DNA of 64,000 nt from Pyxidicoccus caerfyrddinensis (GCF_010894405.1 NZ_JAAIYA010000020.1:156495-220494), one strand, 5' to 3'. Shown: positions 10,759-20,667, counted from the first letter of the stretch. Translations and numbers: made by a program. Notes: generated by a model from the sequence alone, not told the origin.

Positions 10759-10776
10759 CGTCTGTCTTTGCAGACG
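10759..10776. promoter_or_regulatory. Inverted repeat upstream of the first PKS
   Basis: CGTCTG-N6-CAGACG is a perfect 6-6-6 inverted repeat in the 138-nt gap between the terminator and the PKS start. It could be an operator or a weak hairpin. The AT-richer stretch 10828-10860 behind it is the likely core promoter region; no boxes are convincing. Confidence 0.3.
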
Positions 10777-10882
10777 AGGGCCCGTCTTGCCCGTCCGGTC
10801 TCCAGGGAGGGCAAGGCTGGTGCCTTGGACTCGTATTTCTTGAACACGGTAGTTTTTCAGTCCCCGCACCCCCGGAGCCGTG

Positions 10883-13800
10883 ATGACGCGTCCCATCCCC
10901 GAGCCAGACACCCGCAACGGTTCCACCCGAGAGCCCATCGCCATCGTCGGCATCGGTTGCCGTTTTCCGGGCGGTGCGCACAGCGGGCCCGCGTTCTGGA
11001 AGTTGCTGTGCGAGGGGTTCGACGCGATTGGCGAGGTGCCGTCCGACAGGTGGTCTCCGACGAACTTCTTCGACCCGGACCCGCGCACGCCGGGGAAGAC
11101 GGCGGTGCGGCTGGGCGGCTACGTGGACCAGCGCATCCAGTTGTTCGACGCGGCGTTCTTCGGCATCTCCCCGCGCGAGGCGGCGTGCCTGGACCCGCAG
11201 CAGCGCCTGCTGCTGGAGACGGCCTGGGAGGCGTTCGAGGACGCCGGCATCGTCCCGGAGACGCTGGCGGGCGGCGACACGGGCGTGTTCTCCGGCGGCT
11301 TCATGCAGGACAGCGCCAGCGTGCAGATGGGCTACCTGAACCGGGACCTCATCGGGCAGCACACCAGCGTGGGCGCGTCCCTCACCATGCTGTCCGCGCG
11401 TCTGTCCTACGTCTTCGATTTGCGCGGGCCCTGCATCAGCGTGGACACGGCCTGTTCCTCGTCACTGGTGGCCACGCACTACGCCGTCCACGCCCTCTGG
11501 AACGGTGAGTGCTCGCAGGCGCTCGTCGCGGGCGTCAACGTGATGATGAACCCGGCGGTGCCCATCGCCCTCACCAAGGCCGGCTTCCTCTCGCCGGACG
11601 GGCGGTGCAAGGCCTTCGACGCGAGCGCCAACGGCTACGTGCGCAGCGAGGGTGCGGGCGTCGTCGTCCTCAAGCCGCTGTCCGCCGCGCTCAGGGACAA
11701 GGACCGCGTCTACGCGCTCATCCGGGGCAGCGCGGTGAACCAGGACGGGCGCTCGGACGGCATCACCCAGCCCAACCAGGAGGCGCAGGAGGCCCTTCTC
11801 CGCGACGCGTACAGCCGCGCCGGCATCTCCCCGCACGAGGTGCAGTACGTGGAGGCGCACGGGACGGGGACGCCCGTGGGTGACAAGACGGAGGCCGGCG
11901 CGATTGCGGCGGTGGTGGGCGCGGGCCGCGAGCCGGGCACGCCCTGTGTCGTCGGCTCGGTGAAGACGAACCTGGGCCACATGGAAGGGGCCGCGGGCGT
12001 GGGCGGGCTCATCAAGGCGGCGCTGGCCCTCGAGCACCGCCAGATTCCCCCGCACCTGCACCTGCACAACCCCTCGCCGCACATCCCGTTCGACAAGAAC
12101 AACCTCCGCGTTCCGAAGACGCTCGAGCCCTGGCCGGCCACGGACGGGCCGCTGCTCGCGTCCGTCAATTCCTTCGGCTACGGAGGCACCAACGCGCACG
12201 TGGTGCTGGAAGGGCCCCCGGAGCAGGCGGGCGCGGCAAGGGCCGGCGCGGCGGCGTCGGAGTGGCTCATCCCCATCTCCGCGAAGAAGCCGGAGGCGCT
12301 GAAGGCGTACGCGGCGGCGCTCGCGGCGTGGGTGCGGGAGCGGCGCGAGTCCGGCGGCCTGACGCTGGAGGACCTCGCGTACTCCGCCAGCGTCCGGCGC
12401 AGCCACCACGAGCAGCGCGGTGCCCTGGTGGTGAAGTCGCTCGACGACGCGGCGGCGCAGCTCGACGCCTATGTGGGCGGGGACGAGAGCGTGCTCGCCG
12501 CGAGCGGCCGCGTGGCGCCGGGCAAGGCGCCCAAGCGCGTCTTTGTCTTCACCGGCATGGGGCCCCAGTGGTGGGGCATGGGCCGCGAGTTGTACGAGAC
12601 GCACCCCGCGTTCCGCGCGGCGGTGGACGTGTGTGACGCCGCCTTCAAGCGGCTGGGCTCCACGGGCGTCCTCGCGTCGCTGCTCGCCCCGGAGTCCGCC
12701 GCGCGGATGGACGACCCGTACGTCGCGCAGACCACCAACTTCCTCGTGCAGGTGGGACTCACCGCGGTGTGGAAGGAGCTGGGCGTGCGGCCGGACGTCG
12801 TCGTCGGGCACAGCGCGGGCGAGGCCGCCGCCGCGTACTGCGCGGGCGCGCTGTCATTCGAGGACGCCGTGCGCGTGTGCCACCACCGCTCGCAGCAGCA
12901 GGCGAAGACGGCGGGGCAGGGGCGCATGCTGGCCGTGGGCCTGTCCGCCGAGGAGGCCAATACCCTCATCGCGTCGCACCCGGAGGTCTGCGTGGGCGCC
13001 ATCAACGCGCCCGCCTCCGTCGCGCTCTCCGGCGCCACGGCGGCGCTGGAGTCGGTGGCCCGTATCCTGGAGGAGCGGCAGGTCTTCAACCGCTTCGTCC
13101 CCGGCAACGTGCCCTACCACAGCCCGAAGATGGACCCGCTGGAGGCGGACCTGCGGCAGGGGCTCGCCGGGCTGAGCCCGCGCGAGGCGGAGGTTCCGCT
13201 GTACTCCACCGTGCTCGGTGAGCGCGTCCGGGGCGACGAGCTGGATGCCGGCTACTGGTGGCGCAACGTCCGCGAGCCCGTGCGCTTCGAGGCCGCCGTC
13301 GGGCAGATTGTCGCGGCCGGCGGGGAGGGCTACCTCTTCATCGAGGTGGGCCCCCACCCGGTGCTGTCGATGGCGATTGCCGCCTGCCTCAAGCAGCACC
13401 AGCGCACCGGCGCGGCGGTGCCCTCGCTCCACCGGGAGCGGCGCGAGCAGGCCACGCTGCTCACGTCGCTCGGGCGCATCTTCGTCGCGGGCGGCCGCAT
13501 CGACTTCGTCCGGCAGCATTCGGAGGGCGCGCGCTTCTTCCCGCTGCCCGCGTACCCCTGGCAGCGCGAGCACTACTGGCTGGAGTCCGCAGCGTCCATC
13601 CAGGACCGGCTCGGCACGCCGGGCCACCCGCTCTTGCGCCGCAAGCTGGCCGCGTCGACGCCGACGTGGGAGGCCGAGCTGTGCACGGGGCTGTTGCCGT
13701 ACCTGCCCGACCACAAGGTCCAGGGGCAGGTCGTCTACCCGGGCGCCGCCTACGTCGACGCCGCGATGGCGATGGAGCGCGCGGTGTCCGGCGCCACCAG

Positions 13801-16800
13801 CTTCACGCTGGAGCGGCTGGACATCCGCACCGCGCTCGTCGTGCCGGCGGCGCAGAGCACCGTGCTGCGGATGACGCATGAGCCAGAGACGGGGACGTTC
13901 CACATCCACTCGTATCAGCGCGGCGACGAGCGCTCGTGGTCGCTCCACGCCACGGGCCGCCTGCTCAAGCAGCCTGTCGCGCCCCAGCGCGGCCGGTTCG
14001 ACCTGGCGGCGCTCCAGGAGGCGTGCCGGACGAAGCTGGAGGCGGGGTGGATCTACGCGTCGCTGGAGCGCAGCGGCTTCCAGTACGGGCCGTGGTTCCA
14101 GGGCATCCACGAGCTGTCGTGCAGCTCGAATGGCGAGGCGCTGGCCCGCATCGAGCTGCGCACGAAGCCCGAGGACGATGCCGCGCACTACATCCTCCAC
14201 CCGGCGCTCCTGGACGCGTGCTTCCAGACGCTCGTGGCCACCATCTCCGAGGGCGGGCAGAACCTCGACCCGTCCGCGACGTACCTGCCCGTGGGCATCC
14301 ACGAGATTCGCGTCAACCGCCCCGCGACAGGGAAGCTCTGGGCCTATGGCCGGTTCAGCTCGCGCACGGAGTCGGAGGTGCGCGCGGACCTGTGGATGAT
14401 GGATGAAGCCGGTGAGGTCATCGCCGAGCTGCGGGGCGTGCGGGCGCGCGCGCTGCCCAAGCCAGCCCGGCAGGCGGCGGTGACGGACGACTGGTTCTAT
14501 CAATTGCGGTGGGAGCCGAAGGCGCTGGAGCCTGTCGTGGAGGCACCGGCCGCCGGCACCGAGCCCGAGCGCTGGCTGCTGTTCTCGGATGGCTCGCCGC
14601 TCGCGCGGCAGCTCGACGCGGCGCTCACGGAGGCGGGGCGGGCGCCCATCCTGATTACGGAGGGCGACGCCGAGGCCCGCCTGGGCGAGCGCCACTTCCA
14701 GGTACGTCCGGGCGAGGCGGGCGACATGCACCGCCTCATCGCGGAATTGGCCGCCGACAGGCGGACGCTCCATGTCGCGTACCTGTGGTCGCTGGAGCTG
14801 CCGCTGGCTTCGCGGCCGCTCAGCATCACCGGCATCGACGGCTGTGGCCGCATCCTGCCCATCATCCAGGGACTGGCGGGGGCCACCTCCGTTGGGACGC
14901 ACCGGATGTGGGTGCTCACCCAGGGCGGGCAGCGCGTGCGCGACGAGCGGCTGGAGCACGCGGCGGCCTCGCCGCTGTGGGCCATGGCGCGCATGTCGAA
15001 CGTGGAGCACCGGCAGCTTCGCTGCGTGTGCCTGGACCTGGACCCCGCGAGGGCCGACACCGCCGGCCAGCTTCCCGACGTGCTGCGGGAGTTGCTGCAC
15101 GGTGGTGAGGAGACGGAGGTCGCCCTCCGGGAAGGCGCCCGCTACGCCGTGCGGCTGGAGCGGATTGCCCCCGGCGCGCCCGAGCGCTTGGAGCCTGTCT
15201 CGCTCGACCAGGTGTCGGTGACGCTCAAGCCGCCGTCCCAGCGTGGCAGCCTCGCGGGCGTCACGTTCGAGCGCTCCGCGCGCGTGCGTCCCGGCCCGGG
15301 ACAGTTGGAAATCGAGGTGCACGCCGCGGGGCTCAACTTCAAGGACATCGCCAAGCTGCGCGGCATGCTGAGTGACACGGACCTGGACGCGAGCTACTTC
15401 GGGCGCCGGCTCGGCATGGACTGCTCCGGTGTAGTGACGGCCGTGGGGGAGGGTGTCACCGGCTTCGCCGTCGGGGACGCCGTCGTCGGCGTGGCGCCGG
15501 GGTGCCTCGCGTCGCACGTCATCGCCCGCGCCAGCGACGTGTGGCGCAAGCCTCCCGAGCTGAGCTTCGAGGACGCCACGGGCCTGGGGCCCTTCGTCTA
15601 CGCCATCTACGCGCTCGGCCACGTCGGCCGCCTGCGCGCGGGGGAGACGGTGCTCATCCACTCGGCCGCGGGTGGCACGGGCCTGGCGGCGGTGCACTGG
15701 GCGCGACACCTGGGCGCGGAGGTGCTGGCCACGGCCGGCAGCCCGGAGAAGCGCGCGTACCTGGAGTCGCTCGGCGTGAAGTGCGTCATGGACTCGCGCT
15801 CGCTGTCCTTCACCGACGAGGTGATGGAGTACACGAAGGGGCGCGGCGTCGACGTGGTGCTCAACACGTTGATGGGCGAGGGGCTGCGGCGGAGCCTGTC
15901 GGTGCTGGCGCCGCTCGGTCGGTTCGTGGACCTGACCTACTTCGGCAACCAGCGCTTCGAGCTGGCGCCGCACACCTACCCGCGCAACGTGTCCCTGCTC
16001 GCCGTGGACGTCGACTCGCTCTTCGTGCACCGGCCGCAGGAGACGGCGGCGCTGCTGGCCGAGCTGGCGCAGGCGTATCAGCAGGGCATTGCCCGGCCGC
16101 TGCCCGTCACCGTCTTCCCGCCGTCGCGGATGACGGAGGCCTTCGGACACCTGGCGGAGCGGAAGAACATCGGCCGCGCCACGGTGAGCATGCGCTCCGG
16201 TGAGGTCCGCGTCCCGCCGAGCAGCGACGTGGGGCTGCGTCCCGACGCGACGTACCTCATCACCGGCGGCCTGGGCGGCTTCGGCCTCGCCACGGCCCGC
16301 TGGCTCGTGGAGCACGGAGCGCGTCACCTGGCGCTCGCGGGCCGCACTGGTGCGGCGACGGACGATGCGAAGCGCGGCGTGGCGGAATTGGAGCAGCGGG
16401 GCGTGGTGGTGAAGGTCCTCCGCGCCGACGTGGCGCGCGAGGAGGACGTCGCGCGCATGCTCAGGGAGTCGGAGGAGGGCATGCCTCCGCTGCGCGGCAT
16501 CATGCACGCGGCCGCCGCCTTCGACGGCGAGTTCCTGGTGGAGTCCTCCGCCGAATTGCTGCGCAAGGCGATGACGCCCAAGGTGCTGGGCGCGTGGTAC
16601 CTGCACCAGCTCACGCGGGACATGCCGCTCGACTTCTTCGTGCTCTTCTCGTCCGTCGCCGGAACGCTGGGCGAGACGGGTACGGCGGCCTACTCCGCGG
16701 CGAACCACTTCCTGGACACGCTGGCCCATGTCCGCCGCAGCCAGGGCCTGCCCGGCATCAGCATCGGGTGGGGCCTGCTGGCGGACGTCGGCATCGGCGT

Positions 16801-18193
16801 GAAGGACGCGCGCATCGGAGCCCTGGTGCAGTCCGTGGGGCACCGCCCCATGCCGGTGAAGGAGTTGCTCGGGGTACTTGGCGAGGCGCTGCGGACGAAG
16901 CCCGCGCACCTGTTCGTCACCGACATCGACTGGGCGCGCTGGGCGGTGAGCCACCCGCTGATGAAGACGGTGCCGCGCCTGTCCCATGTCATCTCCCAGG
17001 ACCTGGTGAACGGCAACGGCGACGGCGGCCAGAGCCTCAAGGACTCCCTGCGCGACGTGGAGGGCCCCGAGCGCGAGAAGCTGGTGCGCACGCGGTTCAC
17101 GGACCAGCTCGCGGTGGTGCTCCGCACGAGCGCGGACCGCATCGACGCGAACACGCCGCTGGGTGACCTGGGCATGGACTCGCTGATGGCGTCCGAGCTG
17201 TCCATCCGGCTGGAGAAGGACACCGGAATGATGATTCCGATGATGATGCTGATGCGCCGCTCGACCATCCAGGACGTCGTGCAGCGCCTGCTGGAGATGC
17301 TCGCGCTCCCTTCGGCGGACCCGGCGGCGCAGGGCGCGTCCTCGGGTATCAAGCCCACGCAGCACTCCTTCGTCAGCGAGGACGGGCTGACGGTGTACGG
17401 ACACCTGAGCCTGCCGCCCGGGCCGGGCCCGCACCCGGCGGTGGTCGTCCACACCCAGGACCCCGGCGGCGCGCTCAACGCCGAGGGCCACTACGTCCGG
17501 CTGGCCGAGCACGGCCCGCTGCTCGCCCGGGGCTACGCTGTCTTCACCGTGGACCAGCGCGGCGCGCCGGGGCACGGCGAGGAGTTCGCACGGATGACCG
17601 ACCTGGGCGGCGCAGAGGTCCCCGACCTCACGGCCGCGGCCCGCTATTTGGGAACGCTGCCTTCCATCGACGCGAGCCGCCTCGCCGTCATGGGGACGAG
17701 CCGTGGCGCCTACTCGGCGCTGCTCGCCGTCTGCCAGGCGCCGGAGTTGTGGAAGGCCGCGCTGCTGTCCATGGGCTTCTACGAGCCGCTGTCGTTCATC
17801 CAGGCGGAGCGGCGCGCGCGCCCGGACACCTCGCCGCTGCTCCAGCACGGCCAGGCGTGGGACGCCATCGAGCTGCACTTCGCGGAGCGCGTGCGCCAGC
17901 CGTTGCAGCTGCTCGGCGGCGTGCGGGCGCCCCTGATGGTCATCCATGGGGATGCCGACCCGCTCCACCCGGTGGAGCATGCGCTCCAGCTCCAGCGGGT
18001 GGCGCGGGAGCAGGGCGTGCAGGCGGCGCTCGAGGTCATCCCCGGCATGGACCACGACGTCGAGCAGCGGCACGCGGTGTGGCCGAAGCTCTGGGCGCGG
18101 ATGGCCGACTTCCTGGATGGCCACCTGGGCGTGACGCCCTCTGTGCCCGTCCCGGGGCGCGTGGCTCCGGAGCTCCAGGCGCGGGTGGGCTGA
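10883..18193 (+). CDS. Fully reducing single-module type I polyketide synthase with C-terminal S9-type hydrolase (KS-AT-DH-ER-KR-ACP-hydrolase)
   Basis: The protein has 2,436 residues from ATG 10883 (GGAG 5-8 nt upstream; GTG 10880 is possible). Domains in order: ketosynthase (17-440; Cys191 in DTACSSS, later HGTGT and NLGH), acyltransferase (about 550-860; Ser644 in GHSAGE, specificity-region motif VPYHSP, probably malonyl-type), dehydratase (about 910-1190; His944 in DHKVQGQVVYPG and Asp1111 in LLDACFQ), a structural pseudo-KR, enoyl reductase (about 1450-1765; NADPH motif HSAAGGTG at 1593), ketoreductase (about 1785-1985; TGGLGGFG, FSSVAG, Tyr in AAYSAAN) and ACP (Ser2100 in GMDSLM). The last ~310 residues are a peptidase-S9/dienelactone-hydrolase-like alpha/beta hydrolase with Ser2273 in GTSRGAY, Asp2357 or 2359 in HGDADPLHP and His2391 in GMDHD. 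All catalytic residues look intact. One complete module with no docking partner suggests iterative chain building, as in fungal highly reducing PKSs, with release by the unusual hydrolase. The product is not predictable. A tetrahaem cytochrome gene follows after 13 nt. Confidence 0.93.
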   Translation: MTRPIPEPDTRNGSTREPIAIVGIGCRFPGGAHSGPAFWKLLCEGFDAIGEVPSDRWSPTNFFDPDPRTPGKTAVRLGGYVDQRIQLFDAAFFGISPREAACLDPQQRLLLETAWEAFEDAGIVPETLAGGDTGVFSGGFMQDSASVQMGYLNRDLIGQHTSVGASLTMLSARLSYVFDLRGPCISVDTACSSSLVATHYAVHALWNGECSQALVAGVNVMMNPAVPIALTKAGFLSPDGRCKAFDASANGYVRSEGAGVVVLKPLSAALRDKDRVYALIRGSAVNQDGRSDGITQPNQEAQEALLRDAYSRAGISPHEVQYVEAHGTGTPVGDKTEAGAIAAVVGAGREPGTPCVVGSVKTNLGHMEGAAGVGGLIKAALALEHRQIPPHLHLHNPSPHIPFDKNNLRVPKTLEPWPATDGPLLASVNSFGYGGTNAHVVLEGPPEQAGAARAGAAASEWLIPISAKKPEALKAYAAALAAWVRERRESGGLTLEDLAYSASVRRSHHEQRGALVVKSLDDAAAQLDAYVGGDESVLAASGRVAPGKAPKRVFVFTGMGPQWWGMGRELYETHPAFRAAVDVCDAAFKRLGSTGVLASLLAPESAARMDDPYVAQTTNFLVQVGLTAVWKELGVRPDVVVGHSAGEAAAAYCAGALSFEDAVRVCHHRSQQQAKTAGQGRMLAVGLSAEEANTLIASHPEVCVGAINAPASVALSGATAALESVARILEERQVFNRFVPGNVPYHSPKMDPLEADLRQGLAGLSPREAEVPLYSTVLGERVRGDELDAGYWWRNVREPVRFEAAVGQIVAAGGEGYLFIEVGPHPVLSMAIAACLKQHQRTGAAVPSLHRERREQATLLTSLGRIFVAGGRIDFVRQHSEGARFFPLPAYPWQREHYWLESAASIQDRLGTPGHPLLRRKLAASTPTWEAELCTGLLPYLPDHKVQGQVVYPGAAYVDAAMAMERAVSGATSFTLERLDIRTALVVPAAQSTVLRMTHEPETGTFHIHSYQRGDERSWSLHATGRLLKQPVAPQRGRFDLAALQEACRTKLEAGWIYASLERSGFQYGPWFQGIHELSCSSNGEALARIELRTKPEDDAAHYILHPALLDACFQTLVATISEGGQNLDPSATYLPVGIHEIRVNRPATGKLWAYGRFSSRTESEVRADLWMMDEAGEVIAELRGVRARALPKPARQAAVTDDWFYQLRWEPKALEPVVEAPAAGTEPERWLLFSDGSPLARQLDAALTEAGRAPILITEGDAEARLGERHFQVRPGEAGDMHRLIAELAADRRTLHVAYLWSLELPLASRPLSITGIDGCGRILPIIQGLAGATSVGTHRMWVLTQGGQRVRDERLEHAAASPLWAMARMSNVEHRQLRCVCLDLDPARADTAGQLPDVLRELLHGGEETEVALREGARYAVRLERIAPGAPERLEPVSLDQVSVTLKPPSQRGSLAGVTFERSARVRPGPGQLEIEVHAAGLNFKDIAKLRGMLSDTDLDASYFGRRLGMDCSGVVTAVGEGVTGFAVGDAVVGVAPGCLASHVIARASDVWRKPPELSFEDATGLGPFVYAIYALGHVGRLRAGETVLIHSAAGGTGLAAVHWARHLGAEVLATAGSPEKRAYLESLGVKCVMDSRSLSFTDEVMEYTKGRGVDVVLNTLMGEGLRRSLSVLAPLGRFVDLTYFGNQRFELAPHTYPRNVSLLAVDVDSLFVHRPQETAALLAELAQAYQQGIARPLPVTVFPPSRMTEAFGHLAERKNIGRATVSMRSGEVRVPPSSDVGLRPDATYLITGGLGGFGLATARWLVEHGARHLALAGRTGAATDDAKRGVAELEQRGVVVKVLRADVAREEDVARMLRESEEGMPPLRGIMHAAAAFDGEFLVESSAELLRKAMTPKVLGAWYLHQLTRDMPLDFFVLFSSVAGTLGETGTAAYSAANHFLDTLAHVRRSQGLPGISIGWGLLADVGIGVKDARIGALVQSVGHRPMPVKELLGVLGEALRTKPAHLFVTDIDWARWAVSHPLMKTVPRLSHVISQDLVNGNGDGGQSLKDSLRDVEGPEREKLVRTRFTDQLAVVLRTSADRIDANTPLGDLGMDSLMASELSIRLEKDTGMMIPMMMLMRRSTIQDVVQRLLEMLALPSADPAAQGASSGIKPTQHSFVSEDGLTVYGHLSLPPGPGPHPAVVVHTQDPGGALNAEGHYVRLAEHGPLLARGYAVFTVDQRGAPGHGEEFARMTDLGGAEVPDLTAAARYLGTLPSIDASRLAVMGTSRGAYSALLAVCQAPELWKAALLSMGFYEPLSFIQAERRARPDTSPLLQHGQAWDAIELHFAERVRQPLQLLGGVRAPLMVIHGDADPLHPVEHALQLQRVAREQGVQAALEVIPGMDHDVEQRHAVWPKLWARMADFLDGHLGVTPSVPVPGRVAPELQARVG

Positions 18194-18206
18194 GGGATAC
18201 CGGCGC

Positions 18207-20219
18207 GTGCGTAGGCTCCTGAACTCGCGAGGTGCGTTCCTGCTCGTCGCGGCCCTGCTCTGGCTGGGCCTCGACGCGGGCCGTTCCTGGAATGGCCACC
18301 GCGCCTACCGGGCGCCCGCGAGCATGTGGCACCACGCGAGTTCGGCGGACGTCGCCTGGCCCCCGGGCGTGGACGTGCCGTCCGACGCCCCGCTCGGGCG
18401 ACGCGTCTTCGTGCAGCGCTGCGCTGTCTGTCATGGGCAGGATGGGCGCGGCGCGGGCCCGGCGGCTCCGTCCATGCGCCCACGGCCGCGCGATTTGACG
18501 ACGGGTGAGCTGAAGGTCCGCTCCACTCCGGCCGGGACTCCGCCGTCCGATGAGGACCTGACCCGCACCATCCGCCACGGTCTTCGCAACAGCGCGATGC
18601 CGTACTTCTCGGACCTGCTGTCCGAGGAGGAGTTGCGCGCGGTAGTGGGCTACGTGAACGGGCTGTCGGGCTCGGACGCCGCGCCGCCGTCCGCGAAGGT
18701 CGACGTGCCCCTGGCGCCTGCCTTCACGCTGGAGACGGTGGCGCAGGGGCGGGCGGCGTACGCGCGGCTGCAGTGTGGCGTCTGTCACGGTGCGGAGGGC
18801 GGGCTGCGGCGGCGGTTCGAGGGCGTGGATGGTCAGGAGGTGATTGCCCCGGACCTGCGGCAGCCCTGGACGTTCCGGGGCGGCAGCGAGCCGGAGCAGG
18901 TGTGGCTGCGCCTCACCACGGGGATGCTCCCGGGCCCCATGCCTTCGTATGCGGATGCGTCCTCGCCGGAGGAGCGCTGGGCGCTGGTGGGCTACCTGCG
19001 CTCCATTGCCCTGCCTGCGCCATGGGAAGCGGGCGGGAAGCTCGCGGGGCTCGGACGCGAGCCGGACCTGCGGCTGCGGGGCGACTACCTGAGCCGTGCG
19101 CAGATCTGCCAGCTCTGCCACACCACGGCGAGCCCGGCCGGCGTCTACAACGCGGACGCGCTGCGGCTCGCGGGCGGCGTGCGGGTGGACGCGTATCCGC
19201 ACAGCACCCAGGTGACGCGCAACCTCACCGAGGCTCGGAAGCGCTCCGAAGACGAGCTGATGGCCATCATCCGCGATGGCCGGATGCCGGACCGGCAGGT
19301 CAGCGTCTGGGCCATGACGTGGTCGCTGTTCCACGCGATGACGGACGATGACGCCCGGGCGCTCGCGCGGTACCTGCGCTCGCTGTCGCCCATCCCCCGG
19401 GAGATTCCGGACGTCGTCCACTACGGCGTTGTGGAGACGCTGCTCCGGAAGGTGCTCCTCGGGTTGCCGGAGGTGTTCCCCACGCGGCTGGTCTACAGCG
19501 ATGGGGACTCTTCGGGCCTGGAGTCCGCCGCGCCGGTGGAGCGGGCGCTGTCGGTGGCGCAGTGGGTGGTGGGTGTATTGGCGCTGCTGCGCTTCCTGCT
19601 TCCGTTGCGCGGCGAGCGCCGGGATGCGCGGGCCTGGGCCCTGACGCTGGGGCTCGCGGGCGGGGCGGTGGGGCTCGTCTATGGGGGCTGGGTCGTCTAC
19701 CAACTGCCGGCACTCGAAGGCGTTCCTCCCGAGCAGGTCGAGGCGGCCACGGTGGGCGGGCTGCCTCCGGTGGACCCCGGACGCGTCCGCACGCCGGAAG
19801 AGAAGGTGCTCGCCGAGCGGGGCCGCTACCTCTTCAACGTCGCCTCGTGCGTCATGTGCCACGGCCCGAGAGGGGACGGCGGTGCGATGATGTCGTGGCG
19901 GCCCTTCGGGACGCTCTACGCGCGGAACCTCACGAGCCACCCGGACCTCGGGCTGGCGAAGTGGACGGACGCGGAGATTGCCCGCGCCATCCGCAGTGGC
20001 ATCTCCCGCGACGGCCGCGCGCTCCACTGGCAGGGCATGCCGTGGGACATGTTCTCCAACTTCGAGGAGGAGGATGTCCGGGCGCTCGTCACGTATCTGC
20101 GGATGCTGCCTCCGGTGGGCCTGAAGGTGAATGCTCCGGTGCCGCCCGCGCCCACCGATTGCGGCACCTACTCCCTGTTCCTGCTGCCCGTGAATCAGCC
20201 TCCCGGCTGTCACGACTGA
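18207..20219 (+). CDS. Membrane-bound tetrahaem cytochrome c
   Basis: The 670-residue protein starts at GTG 18207, 13 nt after the PKS stop, so the two are probably co-transcribed. An N-terminal hydrophobic anchor (8-25) is followed by periplasmic cytochrome c modules with haem motifs CAVCH (72-76), CGVCH (190-194) and CQLCH (301-305). Then come two membrane segments (about 445-500) and a fourth module with CVMCH (548-552). Distal Met ligands are plausible (for example in NSAMPYF, DGRMPDR and WQGMPWD). It resembles the cytochrome subunits of periplasmic dehydrogenases, but no dehydrogenase is encoded here. It could pass electrons from an oxidation in the envelope to the respiratory chain. Whether it serves the PKS pathway is unknown; adjacency is the only evidence. 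Confidence 0.88.
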   Translation: MRRLLNSRGAFLLVAALLWLGLDAGRSWNGHRAYRAPASMWHHASSADVAWPPGVDVPSDAPLGRRVFVQRCAVCHGQDGRGAGPAAPSMRPRPRDLTTGELKVRSTPAGTPPSDEDLTRTIRHGLRNSAMPYFSDLLSEEELRAVVGYVNGLSGSDAAPPSAKVDVPLAPAFTLETVAQGRAAYARLQCGVCHGAEGGLRRRFEGVDGQEVIAPDLRQPWTFRGGSEPEQVWLRLTTGMLPGPMPSYADASSPEERWALVGYLRSIALPAPWEAGGKLAGLGREPDLRLRGDYLSRAQICQLCHTTASPAGVYNADALRLAGGVRVDAYPHSTQVTRNLTEARKRSEDELMAIIRDGRMPDRQVSVWAMTWSLFHAMTDDDARALARYLRSLSPIPREIPDVVHYGVVETLLRKVLLGLPEVFPTRLVYSDGDSSGLESAAPVERALSVAQWVVGVLALLRFLLPLRGERRDARAWALTLGLAGGAVGLVYGGWVVYQLPALEGVPPEQVEAATVGGLPPVDPGRVRTPEEKVLAERGRYLFNVASCVMCHGPRGDGGAMMSWRPFGTLYARNLTSHPDLGLAKWTDAEIARAIRSGISRDGRALHWQGMPWDMFSNFEEEDVRALVTYLRMLPPVGLKVNAPVPPAPTDCGTYSLFLLPVNQPPGCHD

Positions 20220-20269
20220 GGCGGGAGGCGGGCACGGCCCGCACGGAAGGGATGAGCCCGGGCCACCTC

Positions 20270-20475
20270 CCCGGCCGCAGGTAGCAGCGGAAGGAACGTT
20301 CACTCCGCCAGCCGGCTGCCCCCCCGGCCGCAGGTAGCAGCGGAAGGAACGTTCATTCCGCCATCCGGCCGCCCCCAGCCGTGGGTAGCGGTGGAAGGAA
20401 CGTTCATTCCGCCATCCGGTCACCCCCCGGCCGTGGGTAGTAGCGGAAGGAACGTTCCTTCCACTATCCAGTCGT
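20270..20475. repeat. Four tandem ~52-bp repeats with palindromic core
   Basis: Four copies of a 51-53 bp unit lie in the 455-nt gap between the cytochrome and the TetR gene. Each contains GGAAGGAACGTTC, starting at 20289, 20342, 20393 and 20445. Around it the unit is an imperfect palindrome centred on AACGTT; in the last copy GGAAGGAACGTTCCTTCC is a perfect 18-bp palindrome, and its arms extend through one mismatch to TAG/CTA. Units are separated by C-rich runs. The even spacing (about five helical turns) suits an array of protein-binding sites or a set of transcribed hairpins. The rest of the gap (20220-20269 and 20476-20660) shows nothing I can name. Confidence 0.85.
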
Positions 20476-20667
20476 CCTGGTGGGCGGACCGGGTGCACGG
20501 GCTTGTCGCGTCTTGGTGAGGCCGGGCGCGCTCGTCCTCGCCGGGGCTCCTCCGGTCGTGAGCGGAATCCGCCGGCTGCCTGCCTGGTGCCCAGGCGTCC
20601 CCTCCAATCGGAAGCCGGCAAGGTCCCACCCGGGCGGATTGACGCGGCCGCGCCATGGTGTAAATAG

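Noticed and set aside
12854..18124. A 1,756-codon open frame on the - strand opposite the first PKS, and similar ones at 28896-32231 and 52630-60135
   Set aside because: They mirror the G/C third-position bias of the + strand genes, are Arg/His/Gln-rich with no domain, and the + strand frames carry intact catalytic motifs.
20270..20475. CRISPR array
   Set aside because: The units are contiguous tandem repeats with similar flanks, there are no unique spacers, and no cas gene is nearby.
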